Positions 20,114 through 29,091 of a DNA stretch of 64,000 bases are shown here, piece by piece. Under the pieces are notes generated by a model. That model was not told the origin of the DNA, ran no database searches, and saw only the letters and a list, made by a program, of their open reading frames with translations. This DNA comes from Streptomyces sp. P3 (lineage in GTDB: Bacteria; Actinomycetota; Actinomycetes; Streptomycetales; Streptomycetaceae): NCBI RefSeq assembly GCF_003032475.1, contig NZ_CP028369.1, positions 4,340,001 through 4,404,000 on the forward strand, in the 5' to 3' direction. The translations under genes were made by a program, and so were the position numbers. How positions within the stretch are numbered: the stretch's first letter is position 1; the number at the start of each line of letters is the position of its first letter.

Positions 20114-21124
20114 TCAGGCGTGTGTGCCGGCCGTCGCCTCGGCCGCCGGGTGCGGCAGGGCGGCCGCCGTCCCGGCGCGTTCGCGCAGCGCCAGCGGCAC
20201 ACGCAGGACGGCGATCCACACCAGGCACGATCCGAGCATGTGCAGTGCGACCAGGATCTCGGGAAGGTCGGTGAAGTACTGGACGTAGCCGATGACGCCC
20301 TGGGAGAGCAGCACCAGGAACAGGTCCCGGGTACGGTCCAGCGGGCTCTTCGGGGCGTCCACCGCCTTGAGGATGAACCACAGGGCGAACGTCAGCGTCA
20401 CCACGATCCAGGCGAGCACGGCGTGCAGCTTGGCCACCGTCTCCCAGTCCAGCGGCATCCGCTCGACCTCGCTGGAGTCGCCGGCGTGCGGTCCCGCGCC
20501 GGTGACCACCGTGCCGACGGCGATCAGCAGCGTCGAGGCGACAACCAGGAACCACACCAGTTGCTGCACGGGCCTGCCGACCAGCGGTCGGGGCTCGGCG
20601 TCGCCCTCCCGGGTGCGCTGCCACATCACCGCGGCGACCGCGATCAGCGCCGAGGCGGCCAGGAAGTGGGCCGCGACCGTGTACGGGTTGAGTCCGACGA
20701 GCACGACGATCCCGCCGAGCACGGCGTTGCTCATCACCAGCCAGAACTGAGCCCAGCCCAGCCGGGTCAGGCTCCGGCGGTACGGCTTCTCCGAGCGCGC
20801 GGCGATGATCGCCCAGCCGACGGCCGCGCACAGCACGTACGTCAGCATGCGGTTGCCGAACTCGATGGCGCCGTGGAAGCCCATCGCGCTCGTCGCGGTG
20901 AGCGAGTCGTCGGTGCACTTGGGCCAGGTCGGGCAGCCGAGGCCGGAGCCCGTGAGCCGGACGGCGCCGCCGGTGACCACGATCACCACCGACATCACGA
21001 GCGCGAAGAGAGCCGCCCGCCGAACCGTCCGGGGAGCCGGGGTCCAGCGCGCGGCGATGAAGGCGAGGGGGTTGCGCACGGCGGCTACGGCGTCGGCACG
21101 GGTCACGTTCAGCACGCGTCCCAT
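20114..21124 (-). CDS. ctaA: Haem A synthase, COX15/CtaA family
   Basis: Oxidises haem O to haem A, completing the cofactor of aa3 oxidase begun by CtaB. About 336 residues with eight predicted membrane helices. The family signature VTGGAVRLTGSGLGCPTWP is followed by the haem-ligand histidines typical of the fold (EFGNRML, AHFLAA, LHAVLAW, LHMLGS). The frame extends to 21154, but ATG 21124 is preferred since it opens the conserved VTRADAVAAVRNP segment. It lies 55 nt after the ABC permease gene on the same strand. Confidence 0.92.
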   Translation of the reverse strand: MGRVLNVTRADAVAAVRNPLAFIAARWTPAPRTVRRAALFALVMSVVIVVTGGAVRLTGSGLGCPTWPKCTDDSLTATSAMGFHGAIEFGNRMLTYVLCAAVGWAIIAARSEKPYRRSLTRLGWAQFWLVMSNAVLGGIVVLVGLNPYTVAAHFLAASALIAVAAVMWQRTREGDAEPRPLVGRPVQQLVWFLVVASTLLIAVGTVVTGAGPHAGDSSEVERMPLDWETVAKLHAVLAWIVVTLTFALWFILKAVDAPKSPLDRTRDLFLVLLSQGVIGYVQYFTDLPEILVALHMLGSCLVWIAVLRVPLALRERAGTAAALPHPAAEATAGTHA

Positions 21125-21179
21125 CGTAAGCGGGCCGCTTGTGCACGGTTTCACGAGGGTCCCCGTGGGTCGGACGCCG

Positions 21180-21950
21180 CTACTCCCAGCGGAAGAACCG
21201 GCCGGCCGCCGCGAGCCCCAAGAGGGCCCAGACCGCCAGGATCGCCAGGTCCCCCCAGGGCATTCCCGCGCCGTGCTGGAGCACGTCGCGCAGGCCGTCG
21301 GAGAGCGCGGTGACGGGCAGCAGGCCGAGCACGTCCTGCGCGCCGGACGGGAACCTGTCGAGCGGCACGATCACCCCGCCGCCCACCAGCAGCAGCAGGA
21401 ACACCAGGTTGGCGGCGGCCAGCGTCGCCTCCGCCTTCAGGGTGCCCGCCATCAGCAGGCCGAGACCGGAGAAGGCGGCCGTGCCGACGACCAGGAGCAG
21501 CAGGACGGCCGCGGGGCTGCCGTGCGGGTCCCAGCCCAACGCGAAGGCGATCCCCGTCAGCAGGATCACCTGGAGGATCTCGGTGACCAGCACCGACAGC
21601 GTCTTCGCCGTCATCAGGCCCCAGCGCGGCAGAGGAGAGGCGGCGAGCCGCTTCAGCACCCCGTAGCGGCGTTCGAACCCGGTCGCGATGGCCTGCCCGG
21701 TGAAGGCCGTCGACATCACGGCGAGCGCGAGGATGCCGGGGGTGAGGAAGTCCACCGCCTCGCCCGCGCCGGTGTCGACGACGTCCACCGTGCTGAACAG
21801 CACCAGCAGGAGGGTCGGGATCACCACGGTGAGCAGCAACTGCTCGCCGTTGCGCAGCAGCATTTTCGTCTCCAGTGCCGCCTGGGCCGCGATCATGCGG
21901 GGGAGCGGGGCCGCGCCGGGCCGGGGGGTGTGGGTGCCGGTGGCGGTCAC
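21180..21950 (-). CDS. ABC transporter permease (ABC-2 type exporter)
   Basis: 256-residue membrane subunit with six predicted helices, of the ABC-2 drug/polyketide exporter type. It includes NGEQLLLTVVIPTLLLVLFS at the first helix and the family-typical FERRYGVLKRLAASPLPR cytoplasmic segment. GTG 21950 overlaps the stop of the ATPase gene by 4 nt (GTGA), so translation is coupled. The longer open frame upstream is antisense to the ATPase and rejected. Substrate unknown. Association with ctaA suggests but does not prove a role in haem or respiratory biogenesis. Confidence 0.9.
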   Translation of the reverse strand: MTATGTHTPRPGAAPLPRMIAAQAALETKMLLRNGEQLLLTVVIPTLLLVLFSTVDVVDTGAGEAVDFLTPGILALAVMSTAFTGQAIATGFERRYGVLKRLAASPLPRWGLMTAKTLSVLVTEILQVILLTGIAFALGWDPHGSPAAVLLLLVVGTAAFSGLGLLMAGTLKAEATLAAANLVFLLLLVGGGVIVPLDRFPSGAQDVLGLLPVTALSDGLRDVLQHGAGMPWGDLAILAVWALLGLAAAGRFFRWE

Positions 21951-22870
21951 GGGCGCAGCTCCTTGCCGGTCAGTTCGAGGAAGACGTCCTCCAGGGTGTG
22001 ACGTTCCACCGAGATCCGGTCCGGCATCACCCCGTGCTGCGCGCACCACGAGGTGACCGTGGCGAGCAGCTGAGGGTCGATCTTGCCGGTGATCCGGTAG
22101 GAGCCCGGGGTCAGCTCGGCGGCGGAGCTGTCGGCCGGCAGGGCCTTCAGCAGCGAGCCGACGTCGAGCCCGGGGCGGCCGGTGAAGCGCAGCGTGTTCT
22201 CGGCGCCGCCGCGGCACAGTTCCTCGGGGGAGCCCTGCGCGATCACCGTGCCGGCGTCGATGATCGCCACGTCGTCGGCGAGCTGCTCGGCCTCGTCCAT
22301 GTGGTGGGTGGTCAGGATGACCGAGACGCCGTCCGCGCGCAGGTCCCGCACGAGATCCCAGGTGGCGCGGCGGGCCTGCGGGTCGAGGCCGGCCGTCGGC
22401 TCGTCCAGGAAGACCAGCTCCGGGCGGCCGACGACGGCCATGGCGAGCGCGAGGCGCTGCTGCTGGCCGCCGGAGAGCCGGCGGTAGCTCGTACGGCCGC
22501 ACGAGCCGAGACCGAGGCGCTCGACGAGGGCGTCGACGTCCAGCGGATGCGCGTGCAGCTTCGCCACGTGCCGGAGCATCTCGTCGGCCCGCGCACCCGA
22601 GTACACGCCCCCCGACTGCAGCATCACGCCGATCCGGGGACGCAGCTCGCGGGCCCGGCCCACCGGGTCGAGGCCGAGGACGCGCACCGTGCCGGAGTCC
22701 GGCCTTCGGTACCCCTCGCAGGTCTCGACGGTGGTCGTCTTGCCGGCGCCGTTGGGTCCGAGGACGGCGGTGACGCCTGCCCGGGCCGTCAGATCGAGGC
22801 CGTTCACCGCGGTCTTCGTGCCGTACCGCATCACCAGGGCCTGGACCTGGACTACGGGCTCACTTCGCAT
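21947..22870 (-). CDS. ABC transporter ATP-binding protein
   Basis: 307 residues. Walker A GPNGAGKTT, signature LSGGQQQRLALAM, Walker B ELVFLDEPTAGLD and the switch histidine in LTTHHMDEAEQLADD are all present. The C-terminal 80 residues form the DrrA/CcmA-type accessory domain. ATG 22870 was chosen over the longer open frame. TAGACT (-10) lies 7 nt upstream on the minus strand with no ribosome site, the pattern of a leaderless transcript. Pairs with the permease as a two-gene exporter. Confidence 0.93.
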   Translation of the reverse strand: MRSEPVVQVQALVMRYGTKTAVNGLDLTARAGVTAVLGPNGAGKTTTVETCEGYRRPDSGTVRVLGLDPVGRARELRPRIGVMLQSGGVYSGARADEMLRHVAKLHAHPLDVDALVERLGLGSCGRTSYRRLSGGQQQRLALAMAVVGRPELVFLDEPTAGLDPQARRATWDLVRDLRADGVSVILTTHHMDEAEQLADDVAIIDAGTVIAQGSPEELCRGGAENTLRFTGRPGLDVGSLLKALPADSSAAELTPGSYRITGKIDPQLLATVTSWCAQHGVMPDRISVERHTLEDVFLELTGKELRP

Positions 22871-22883
22871 GGCCCCGAGTCTA
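22871..22883 (-). promoter_or_regulatory. -10 box of a probable leaderless ABC transcript
   Basis: Minus-strand TAGACT at 22883-22878 is followed by 7 nt and then ATG. There is no strong -35. Confidence 0.45.
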
Positions 22884-23087
22884 GGTACGCGCCCACCGCC
22901 CATGACCGGGGGGTTGGTGATCCCTCCTGGGCTGCTGTGCGAGGCGCCCGTCACGCATTCTGGGCTGTTCGGGTGAACGGGCGGCATTCGCCCTATATCG
23001 CCCATCGGGCGCTGCTTCACTGGCGATGGTCCGCCCAGGGACGGGCTGCGGACGATCTCCTCCCTTTCGCAGAAAGGCAGTTGAGCC

Positions 23088-24008
23088 ATGATCAGACGCG
23101 CTTTGCTCATCCGGATGAGAGCCGCTGCTGGCCTCATCGCCTCCGCGATGCTGTGCACGAACCTCGCGGTCCTCCCCGGCACGGCGAGTGCCGCCGCCGC
23201 TCGGTCCGTCGTCGGTCCCGCGCTGTTCGACGACTTCAACTACCTCGCCTACAGCGATCAACAACTCACCCAGCGCGGCTGGACCCTGCGGTCCGGTCAG
23301 GGCGGGCCGGGCGTGCCCGGCGCCACCTGGAAGCCGCAGAACATCACCTTCGCCACCACGGCCGGCAACTCCGTCATGACGATGCGCTCCGGCACCAGCG
23401 GTACGGCGGCCACCACCCAGCACACCGAGATCTACCAGCAGCGCAAGTTCCACCACGGCACCTACGCCGCGCGGGTCCGCTTCAGCGACGCCCCGGCCTA
23501 CGGACCGGACGGCGACCACATGGTGCAGACGTTCTTCACCATCTCGCCGCTGAACTACCCGATGGACCCGGACTACAGCGAACTGGACTTCGAGTACCTG
23601 CCCAACGGCGGATGGGGCATTCCCGGCAGCGCGCTGCTCGGCACCTCCTGGGAGACGTATGCGGAGAACCCGCCCCAGGAGGAGAACGTCTCCACCCAGG
23701 AGCGCGCGAGCTTCAACGACTGGCACGACCTGGTGATCACCGTCGACGGCACGAACGTCACGTACTACGTCGACGGCCGGCTCTTCGCCACGCACGGCGA
23801 GCCGTACCTGCCCGAGTCGACGATGAGCATTCGCTTCAACCACTGGCTGATCGACCTGACGGGGGTCGGCGGCCGCCAGACCCGCGCGTTCGAGGAGAAG
23901 GTCGACTACGTGTACTTCGCCCAGGACCAGGTGCTCAGCCCGGCCGACGTGCAGGCCGCCGTCGCCGACTACCGGAGCCGGGGAGTGACCTTCGAGGACA
24001 CCGTCTGA
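23088..24008 (+). CDS. Secreted glycoside hydrolase family 16 protein
   Basis: 306 residues with an N-terminal signal peptide (RRALLIRMR, hydrophobic core, TASA near residue 35). The active-site strand reads E165-L-D-F-E169 in YSELDFEYLPNGG, matching the GH16 ExDxE pattern without the beta-bulge residue. The surrounding HGTYAARVRF and FNDWHDLVITVDG are GH16-like. It should cleave beta-linked glucans or galactans outside the cell. ATG 23088 follows AAAGGCAG. It faces the five-gene glycosyltransferase/two-component operon tail to tail, with stops 25 nt apart, which suggests a related polysaccharide target. Confidence 0.83.
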   Translation: MIRRALLIRMRAAAGLIASAMLCTNLAVLPGTASAAAARSVVGPALFDDFNYLAYSDQQLTQRGWTLRSGQGGPGVPGATWKPQNITFATTAGNSVMTMRSGTSGTAATTQHTEIYQQRKFHHGTYAARVRFSDAPAYGPDGDHMVQTFFTISPLNYPMDPDYSELDFEYLPNGGWGIPGSALLGTSWETYAENPPQEENVSTQERASFNDWHDLVITVDGTNVTYYVDGRLFATHGEPYLPESTMSIRFNHWLIDLTGVGGRQTRAFEEKVDYVYFAQDQVLSPADVQAAVADYRSRGVTFEDTV

Positions 24009-24033
24009 GCCGGCCGCACGCCGGCGGGGCGGC

Positions 24034-26133
24034 TCACGAGGAGGCGGCCGCCTCGTCCGCGACGGCGATCGGCAACCGGGCGGTGAAGGTGGTGCCGCGG
24101 CCCTCCTCGGACTCCACCTGCATCCCCCCGCCGTGGTTCGCCACGATCGTCCGGACGATGGTCAGCCCCAGACCGGTGCCCGGAATGGCCGCGTCGGTGG
24201 CGTTCGAGGCACGGAAGAACCGCTGGAAGAGCTTTTCCCGCTCGTTCGCGGGGATGCCGATGCCGGTGTCGCTGACGCTCAGGACCGCCTCGCCGTCCTG
24301 GGCGTCGGCGCGTACGGTGACCTTCCCACCCTTCGGGGTGAACTTCACCGCGTTGGACAGCAGGTTCATCAGCACCCGGTCCAACTGGTCGCTGTCCGCC
24401 TCCAGCACCAGGGGCACGGACGGGCAGTACGTCTCCAGAACGACGCAGGCGGCGTCGGCGGCCGGCCGGATCGCGTCCGCCGCCGACGCCACCAGCCGGC
24501 ACAGGTCGATCGCTTCCTTCTTGGAGCCGAACGCCCCGGACTCGATGCGCGACAGGGTCAGCAAATCCTCGATGAGCGCCCGCAGGCGGTTGGCGTTGCG
24601 GTCGACGACGTCCAGCATGCGCAGCTGCGCAGGGGTGAGCGGCCCGGTCTCCTCGTCCTTCAGCAACTCGATGTATCCCACGATGCTGGTCAGCGGCGTG
24701 CGCAGCTCGTGGGAGACGGTGGACAGGAAGTCGCTCTTGGCCTTGTCCAGGGCGCGCAACTTCTCGACCAGGCGCGTTTCCTTCTCGTAGAGCAGCGCGG
24801 TGTGCAGCGCGCGCCCGACGCCGGCGGCCATGGACTCGGCGATCTCGATCTCCACCGGGAGCCACGGGCGATCCCGCCGGCTGCGCGCGAGGAAGAGGGC
24901 ACCGAACGGTTCGTCACCGACGCCGACCGGGATGACGAGCACGCTCACCAGACCCAGCCGCTCGGCCGCCGCCCTGGCGTCCTGCGGCAGACCGCCCTTG
25001 CCGAAGGAGCCGGGAGCCTCCGGCAGAGGGGATCCCTCGGCCAGCACGCCCGGCAGATCGTTGTGGCACCAGGCCGTACCCCGCCGGTAGTGGTCGCGCA
25101 CCACTTCGAGGGGAACGGGCGGGAGCGGCTGCTCCTGCGGGGGCAGCAGCCCCGCGCCGGCACTCCAGGCGCGTGCTGTGTGCACGACAGGACTGTCCTC
25201 CTCCGTGAGCAGGACGAAGGCGTGGTCGGCCTCCAGGCCCTCACCGATGCCGGCGCAGGCCGTGTCGAGGAGCTGATCGACGTCGAGGCGCTCCCGGATG
25301 CTGACCCCGACGGTCCGTGCGGTGCGTGCCAGCTTGGTGCGCTCCTGCTCGATCGTCCGCAGCCGGTCGCTCTCGTCGGCGAGCGCGTTCATCGACCGCG
25401 CCACGGCCCTGATCTCCTCCGGCCCCTGCTCCGGCGCCCGCGCGAGATGGTCGCCCGAGGCCAGCCGGTCGAGGGCCCGGGCGGTGTTCTCCAGCGGCCG
25501 GGTCAGGGCGCGAATGGTGCGTACCGCCGCGAAGACGGCCAGTGCGCCGCCCGCCGTCAGCAGGATGCCGATGCCCACGACGCTGCCCTGGAGGACCTCG
25601 TCGGCCCAGTTCTCCCCCTGCTCGACGTCGGCGGCGAGATGTGCGTCGAGCCGGCTGTTGGTGGCCTCGAAGGCCGCGAACCGCCGGCTTCCCTCCTTGG
25701 TCAGCGCGGGTACCGCAGCACTGTCGGGTGAGGTCTTCGCCTGCTGATCGGCGACCCGTACATAGGCGCGGAGCTGTCGGCCCTGATCCGCGAGATTCCG
25801 CCGGGTCGTCCCGGTGGCGTTCCGTCCGGCCGCGGCGAGGGTGGCGAAGGGCACGTCGCGCGCCCGGCGGTAGATGCTCAGCTCCGCCCGGTCGCCGGTG
25901 AGCAGATAGTTGCGCACGGCATGGTGCATGCGGTTCGCCTGCGAGCGCACGTGCACGTTCTGGCGTACGACCGGCTCCAGCTGCGTGATGACCCGGTGGT
26001 GCACCCGGCCCGCGGCCAGGGCTGTGATCATGGCTCCCGCCCCCACCAGCACGAACAGAGCGATCAGCAGGCCGAAGGCCACGGCCAGCCGGCGTGCCAC
26101 GAGGTCGCGGGGCTTTCCCGCGGTGTTCCTCAT
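24034..26133 (-). CDS. Membrane sensor histidine kinase (4-helix sensor, HAMP, GAF, HisKA, HATPase)
   Basis: 699 residues. Two membrane helices (about 14-38 and 165-190) flank an extracytoplasmic helical sensor region with TGDRAELSIYRRARD. HAMP and GAF domains follow. The phosphoacceptor is H475 in STVSHELRTPLTS. The ATP-binding boxes are NLLSNAVKFTP, VSDTGIGIP and GTGLGLTIV. ATG 26133 overlaps the glycosyltransferase stop by 4 nt (ATGA); the longer frame upstream is a shadow. Last gene of the operon, and the likely kinase for one or both response regulators encoded at its head. Confidence 0.92.
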   Translation of the reverse strand: MRNTAGKPRDLVARRLAVAFGLLIALFVLVGAGAMITALAAGRVHHRVITQLEPVVRQNVHVRSQANRMHHAVRNYLLTGDRAELSIYRRARDVPFATLAAAGRNATGTTRRNLADQGRQLRAYVRVADQQAKTSPDSAAVPALTKEGSRRFAAFEATNSRLDAHLAADVEQGENWADEVLQGSVVGIGILLTAGGALAVFAAVRTIRALTRPLENTARALDRLASGDHLARAPEQGPEEIRAVARSMNALADESDRLRTIEQERTKLARTARTVGVSIRERLDVDQLLDTACAGIGEGLEADHAFVLLTEEDSPVVHTARAWSAGAGLLPPQEQPLPPVPLEVVRDHYRRGTAWCHNDLPGVLAEGSPLPEAPGSFGKGGLPQDARAAAERLGLVSVLVIPVGVGDEPFGALFLARSRRDRPWLPVEIEIAESMAAGVGRALHTALLYEKETRLVEKLRALDKAKSDFLSTVSHELRTPLTSIVGYIELLKDEETGPLTPAQLRMLDVVDRNANRLRALIEDLLTLSRIESGAFGSKKEAIDLCRLVASAADAIRPAADAACVVLETYCPSVPLVLEADSDQLDRVLMNLLSNAVKFTPKGGKVTVRADAQDGEAVLSVSDTGIGIPANEREKLFQRFFRASNATDAAIPGTGLGLTIVRTIVANHGGGMQVESEEGRGTTFTARLPIAVADEAAASS

Positions 26134-27623
26134 GGGCCGCCCTCGCCGTCCCGGACCCGCTCGGGCGGGCCGAATCCGCTGCGCGTCATGGCACCCCACT
26201 CCTGCGGGGACCGGTGCAGTGCGTCCCACATTCCGCGCAGCCGCCACCACGCGGTGAACTGGCGGTAGCCGAGGTTCTCGACGACCACGCCCACGAACGC
26301 ACCCCACACGTCCCGCCACCGTGAGAAACGGTGGTAGGCGTACTCCTCCACCGCCACCGACACCAGGCTGACGACCACCGCGTAGGCGTAGGCGGCGAGC
26401 AGGAAGCGCCACAGGAATTCCACGTCGACCGCGCCGATCAGCACGCCCAGGGGCACCAGGACGAGGCCGGAGAGCTCCACCAGCGGGGCCAACAGTTCGA
26501 AGAGCACGTAGAACGGCAGGGCCATCAGGCCGACGCGGCCGTAACGCGGGTTGCCGATCATCCGTCGGTGCTTGAGCAGGATCTCCGTCAGGCCACGCTG
26601 CCACCGCCGCCGCTGGCGTCCCAGGACACGCAGATTCGAGGGGGCCTCGCTCCAGGAGATCGGCTCGGTGACGAAGACGATGCGGTAGTCGCCGTGGCGG
26701 CGGCCCTGCTCGCGCAGGTGCCGGTGGAGGCGGACGACGAGTTCGGCGTCCTCACCGATGCAGTCCGGGTCCATGCCGCCCACCGCCACCACGGCGTCCC
26801 GCCGGAACAGGCCGAAGGCGCCGGCGATGATCAGCAGGCCGCCGACCTTGGACCATCCGGTACGGCCGAGGAAGAAGCCGCGCAGATACTCGACGACCTG
26901 GGCACGTCCGAGCAGGTCCGTGGGGACGTGCGCCTCGACCACGCGTCCGGCCTCGACGGTGCAGCCGTTGGCGACGCCGACCACACCACCGCTGGCCACC
27001 ACCCGCAGCGGGTCGTCGTTGAAGGGCCGGGCCACGGCGAGCAGGGCCTGGGAGTCGAGGATGGAGTCGGCGTCCACCATGCACAGCAGCGGGTAGCGCG
27101 CCAGGTTGACCCCGACGTTGAGCGCGTCGGCCTTGCCGCCGTTGTCCTTGCGGGCCACCACCACCGGCACCGGACCTCCCCTGGGCAGATGCAGGGAGGT
27201 GACCGCACCCCGCACGGGGACGTCCTCGGGCACGACGTGTTCCACCTCGGCGAGGTCGAAGGCATCGGTGAGGGCGTCGATCGTGCCGTCGGTGGAGCCG
27301 TCGTCGACGACGATGACCTCGAACACCGGATAGTGCAGCAGGAGCATGGCTCGCACGGCCTCCGTGATGCCCGCCGCCTCGTTGTAGGCGGGCATGATCA
27401 CGGAGATGGGCGGTGCGAACGGGCTGCCGGTGGTGTCGTCGTAGCCGGTGAAGGAGGCGCGGCGCAGCCGGCGGACGAGCTCCGCGAGGGCGAGGACGAT
27501 CAACATCAGATACCCGGTGTTGATGGCGAGGAAGTAGAGGATCACGGCGGTGTCGCACACCGCGATCACCCCGCGCAGCGTGCCCAGCAGGCCGTCCCAC
27601 ATCTCGATGGCCGCCGCGCTCAC
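26130..27623 (-). CDS. Processive family 2 glycosyltransferase (HAS/PgaC-like)
   Basis: 497 residues. It has an N-terminal membrane helix pair (about 20-52), a cytoplasmic GT-A domain and C-terminal membrane helices. The motifs of processive polymer synthases are all visible: D107-D108-G-S, D184-A-D186, G-E291-D292 and Q337-R-R-R-W341. Such enzymes polymerise one sugar and pass the chain through the membrane (hyaluronan, chitin-oligomer, poly-N-acetylglucosamine or cellulose synthases). The product here is unknown. GTG 27623 overlaps the HEAT gene stop (GTGA). Confidence 0.9.
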   Translation of the reverse strand: MSAAAIEMWDGLLGTLRGVIAVCDTAVILYFLAINTGYLMLIVLALAELVRRLRRASFTGYDDTTGSPFAPPISVIMPAYNEAAGITEAVRAMLLLHYPVFEVIVVDDGSTDGTIDALTDAFDLAEVEHVVPEDVPVRGAVTSLHLPRGGPVPVVVARKDNGGKADALNVGVNLARYPLLCMVDADSILDSQALLAVARPFNDDPLRVVASGGVVGVANGCTVEAGRVVEAHVPTDLLGRAQVVEYLRGFFLGRTGWSKVGGLLIIAGAFGLFRRDAVVAVGGMDPDCIGEDAELVVRLHRHLREQGRRHGDYRIVFVTEPISWSEAPSNLRVLGRQRRRWQRGLTEILLKHRRMIGNPRYGRVGLMALPFYVLFELLAPLVELSGLVLVPLGVLIGAVDVEFLWRFLLAAYAYAVVVSLVSVAVEEYAYHRFSRWRDVWGAFVGVVVENLGYRQFTAWWRLRGMWDALHRSPQEWGAMTRSGFGPPERVRDGEGGP

Positions 27624-28720
27624 AGGGTCACCTCAACCAGGACGTCGTGGCGTGCGCCCCCGACGGCCCACTCCGCCAGCGCGGCCCTGGCCCGGGCGGC
27701 GGCCGGGCCGCCGGAGCGGTCGTCCGCGGCCTCGCGCAGCGCCTCCTCGCCCGCCGGGCCGAGCCGCAGCAGCGCCCGCGCCGCGGTGCCCGCCACATGC
27801 GTGTCGGCGTCGCCGAGCAGCTCCGTCAGCGGGCCCGTCGCGGCGACGGCCCCCAGACTGCCCAGGGCCCCGGCGGCCACGATGCGCAGGGCGCCCGGTC
27901 GGCCCGGCCCGATGGCCGCCAGCAGCGGCGCAAGGCCCTCGGGCATGCCCAGCCTGCCCAGTGCACGCGCCGCCCGGATCCGGACCTCCGTGTCGGGATC
28001 CTCGCGCAGGGCCCGGACGATTTCGGTCGTCTGCGCGAGAGCCCCGGCCACCCCGAGCACTTCGATGGCCACGGCCCTGGCCAGGGGCGCCGGATCCCGC
28101 AGCCCCGTCGAGACGGAGGGCCAGGCGTCGGGGCCGAGGGATGTCAGGGCGGCGATGACCACCTTGGGCGGCACGGTTCGCGGCCCGTGCAGGCTCTTCA
28201 ACAGGTGCGGTACGGCCGCCGCGTCCCCGGTTCGGCCCAGTGCCCGTGCCGCCGCCAGCCGCACCTCCGGGTCCCGGTCGCCGAGCAGACGGCACAGCGC
28301 CGGGACCGCCGGGCGGTGACCGAGCTGCCCGAGCACCTGTGCGGCGCGGCCCCGCCGGGGTGCGCTGCGGCTGCTCAGGTCGGCGACGGCCTTGTCCACG
28401 GATCCGCGCCGCTCGTACAGCAGGACCATCACCGCCCTCGCTCCTCCGGTGACCTTGCCCAGCATCGCGGCCACGGTCGGTTCGAGCGCGGTCCAGGTCC
28501 GCCGGTCGATCCGTGCGATGCGGTCCAGCAGCTCGTTCTGCTCGTCGTCCTGCGCGCACAGCAGTTCCAGGAGCAAGCCGCGCACCGGCGCCGCGATCCG
28601 CTCGTGCCTGCGCCTGCGGTACGTACGGATGCCGCGGATGCCCGTGATCAGCAGGCTCAGTGTCAGCCCGACGGCCAGCAGGCCCAGCAGTGCCCCGGCG
28701 ACGAGGCCACTGGAGATCAC
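27620..28720 (-). CDS. Membrane-anchored HEAT-repeat protein
   Basis: 366 residues. One N-terminal membrane helix (about 7-26, GLVAGALLGLLAVGLTLSLL) is followed by a basic stretch and then tandem HEAT / PBS-lyase-like repeats. Recurring units are RLLGDRDPEVRLAAARALGR, REDPDTEVRIRAARALGRLG and LLGDADTHVAGTAARALLRL. No catalytic motif. It should be a protein-protein scaffold on the cytoplasmic face, perhaps linking the synthase to the regulators. GTG 28720 overlaps the stop of the response regulator gene upstream (GTGA). Confidence 0.85.
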   Translation of the reverse strand: MISSGLVAGALLGLLAVGLTLSLLITGIRGIRTYRRRRHERIAAPVRGLLLELLCAQDDEQNELLDRIARIDRRTWTALEPTVAAMLGKVTGGARAVMVLLYERRGSVDKAVADLSSRSAPRRGRAAQVLGQLGHRPAVPALCRLLGDRDPEVRLAAARALGRTGDAAAVPHLLKSLHGPRTVPPKVVIAALTSLGPDAWPSVSTGLRDPAPLARAVAIEVLGVAGALAQTTEIVRALREDPDTEVRIRAARALGRLGMPEGLAPLLAAIGPGRPGALRIVAAGALGSLGAVAATGPLTELLGDADTHVAGTAARALLRLGPAGEEALREAADDRSGGPAAARARAALAEWAVGGARHDVLVEVTL

Positions 28721-29091
28721 CGCTCGACCCGGGTGAGCACCGCGGTGACCCGGCTGGACAGCTCGCGCGGGCTGAAGGGTTTGACGATGTAGTCGTCGGC
28801 GCCCGCGGCGAAGCCGAGTTCGACGTCCCCCTCCTGGGAGCGGGCGGTGATCAGGATGACGGGCAGCGACGCGGTCTCCTCGCAGGCGCGCAGCTCCCGA
28901 CACACGTCCAGCCCCGACATCCCCGGCATCCGGATGTCGAGGAGTACGAGATCCAGCGGCTGCTCGCGCACCGTGCGCAGCGCGGCCATGCCGTCCTCCA
29001 CTGCGGTGACCTGGTGACCGCTCTGGATCAGCTTGAACGCCACGAGGTCCCGAATGTCGGCGTCGTCGTCGGCTACCAGGACACGAGCCAT
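28717..29091 (-). CDS. Stand-alone response regulator receiver protein (1)
   Basis: 124 residues, a single REC domain with no output domain. The acidic pocket is in VADDDADIRD, the phosphoacceptor D52 in LVLLDIRMPG, the conserved T/S in ILITARS and the lysine in IVKPFSP. ATG 29091 shares one base with the stop of the preceding regulator gene (TAATG), and AGGAGGAG lies directly upstream. Without a DNA-binding domain it probably acts by protein contact. Confidence 0.92.
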   Translation of the reverse strand: MARVLVADDDADIRDLVAFKLIQSGHQVTAVEDGMAALRTVREQPLDLVLLDIRMPGMSGLDVCRELRACEETASLPVILITARSQEGDVELGFAAGADDYIVKPFSPRELSSRVTAVLTRVER

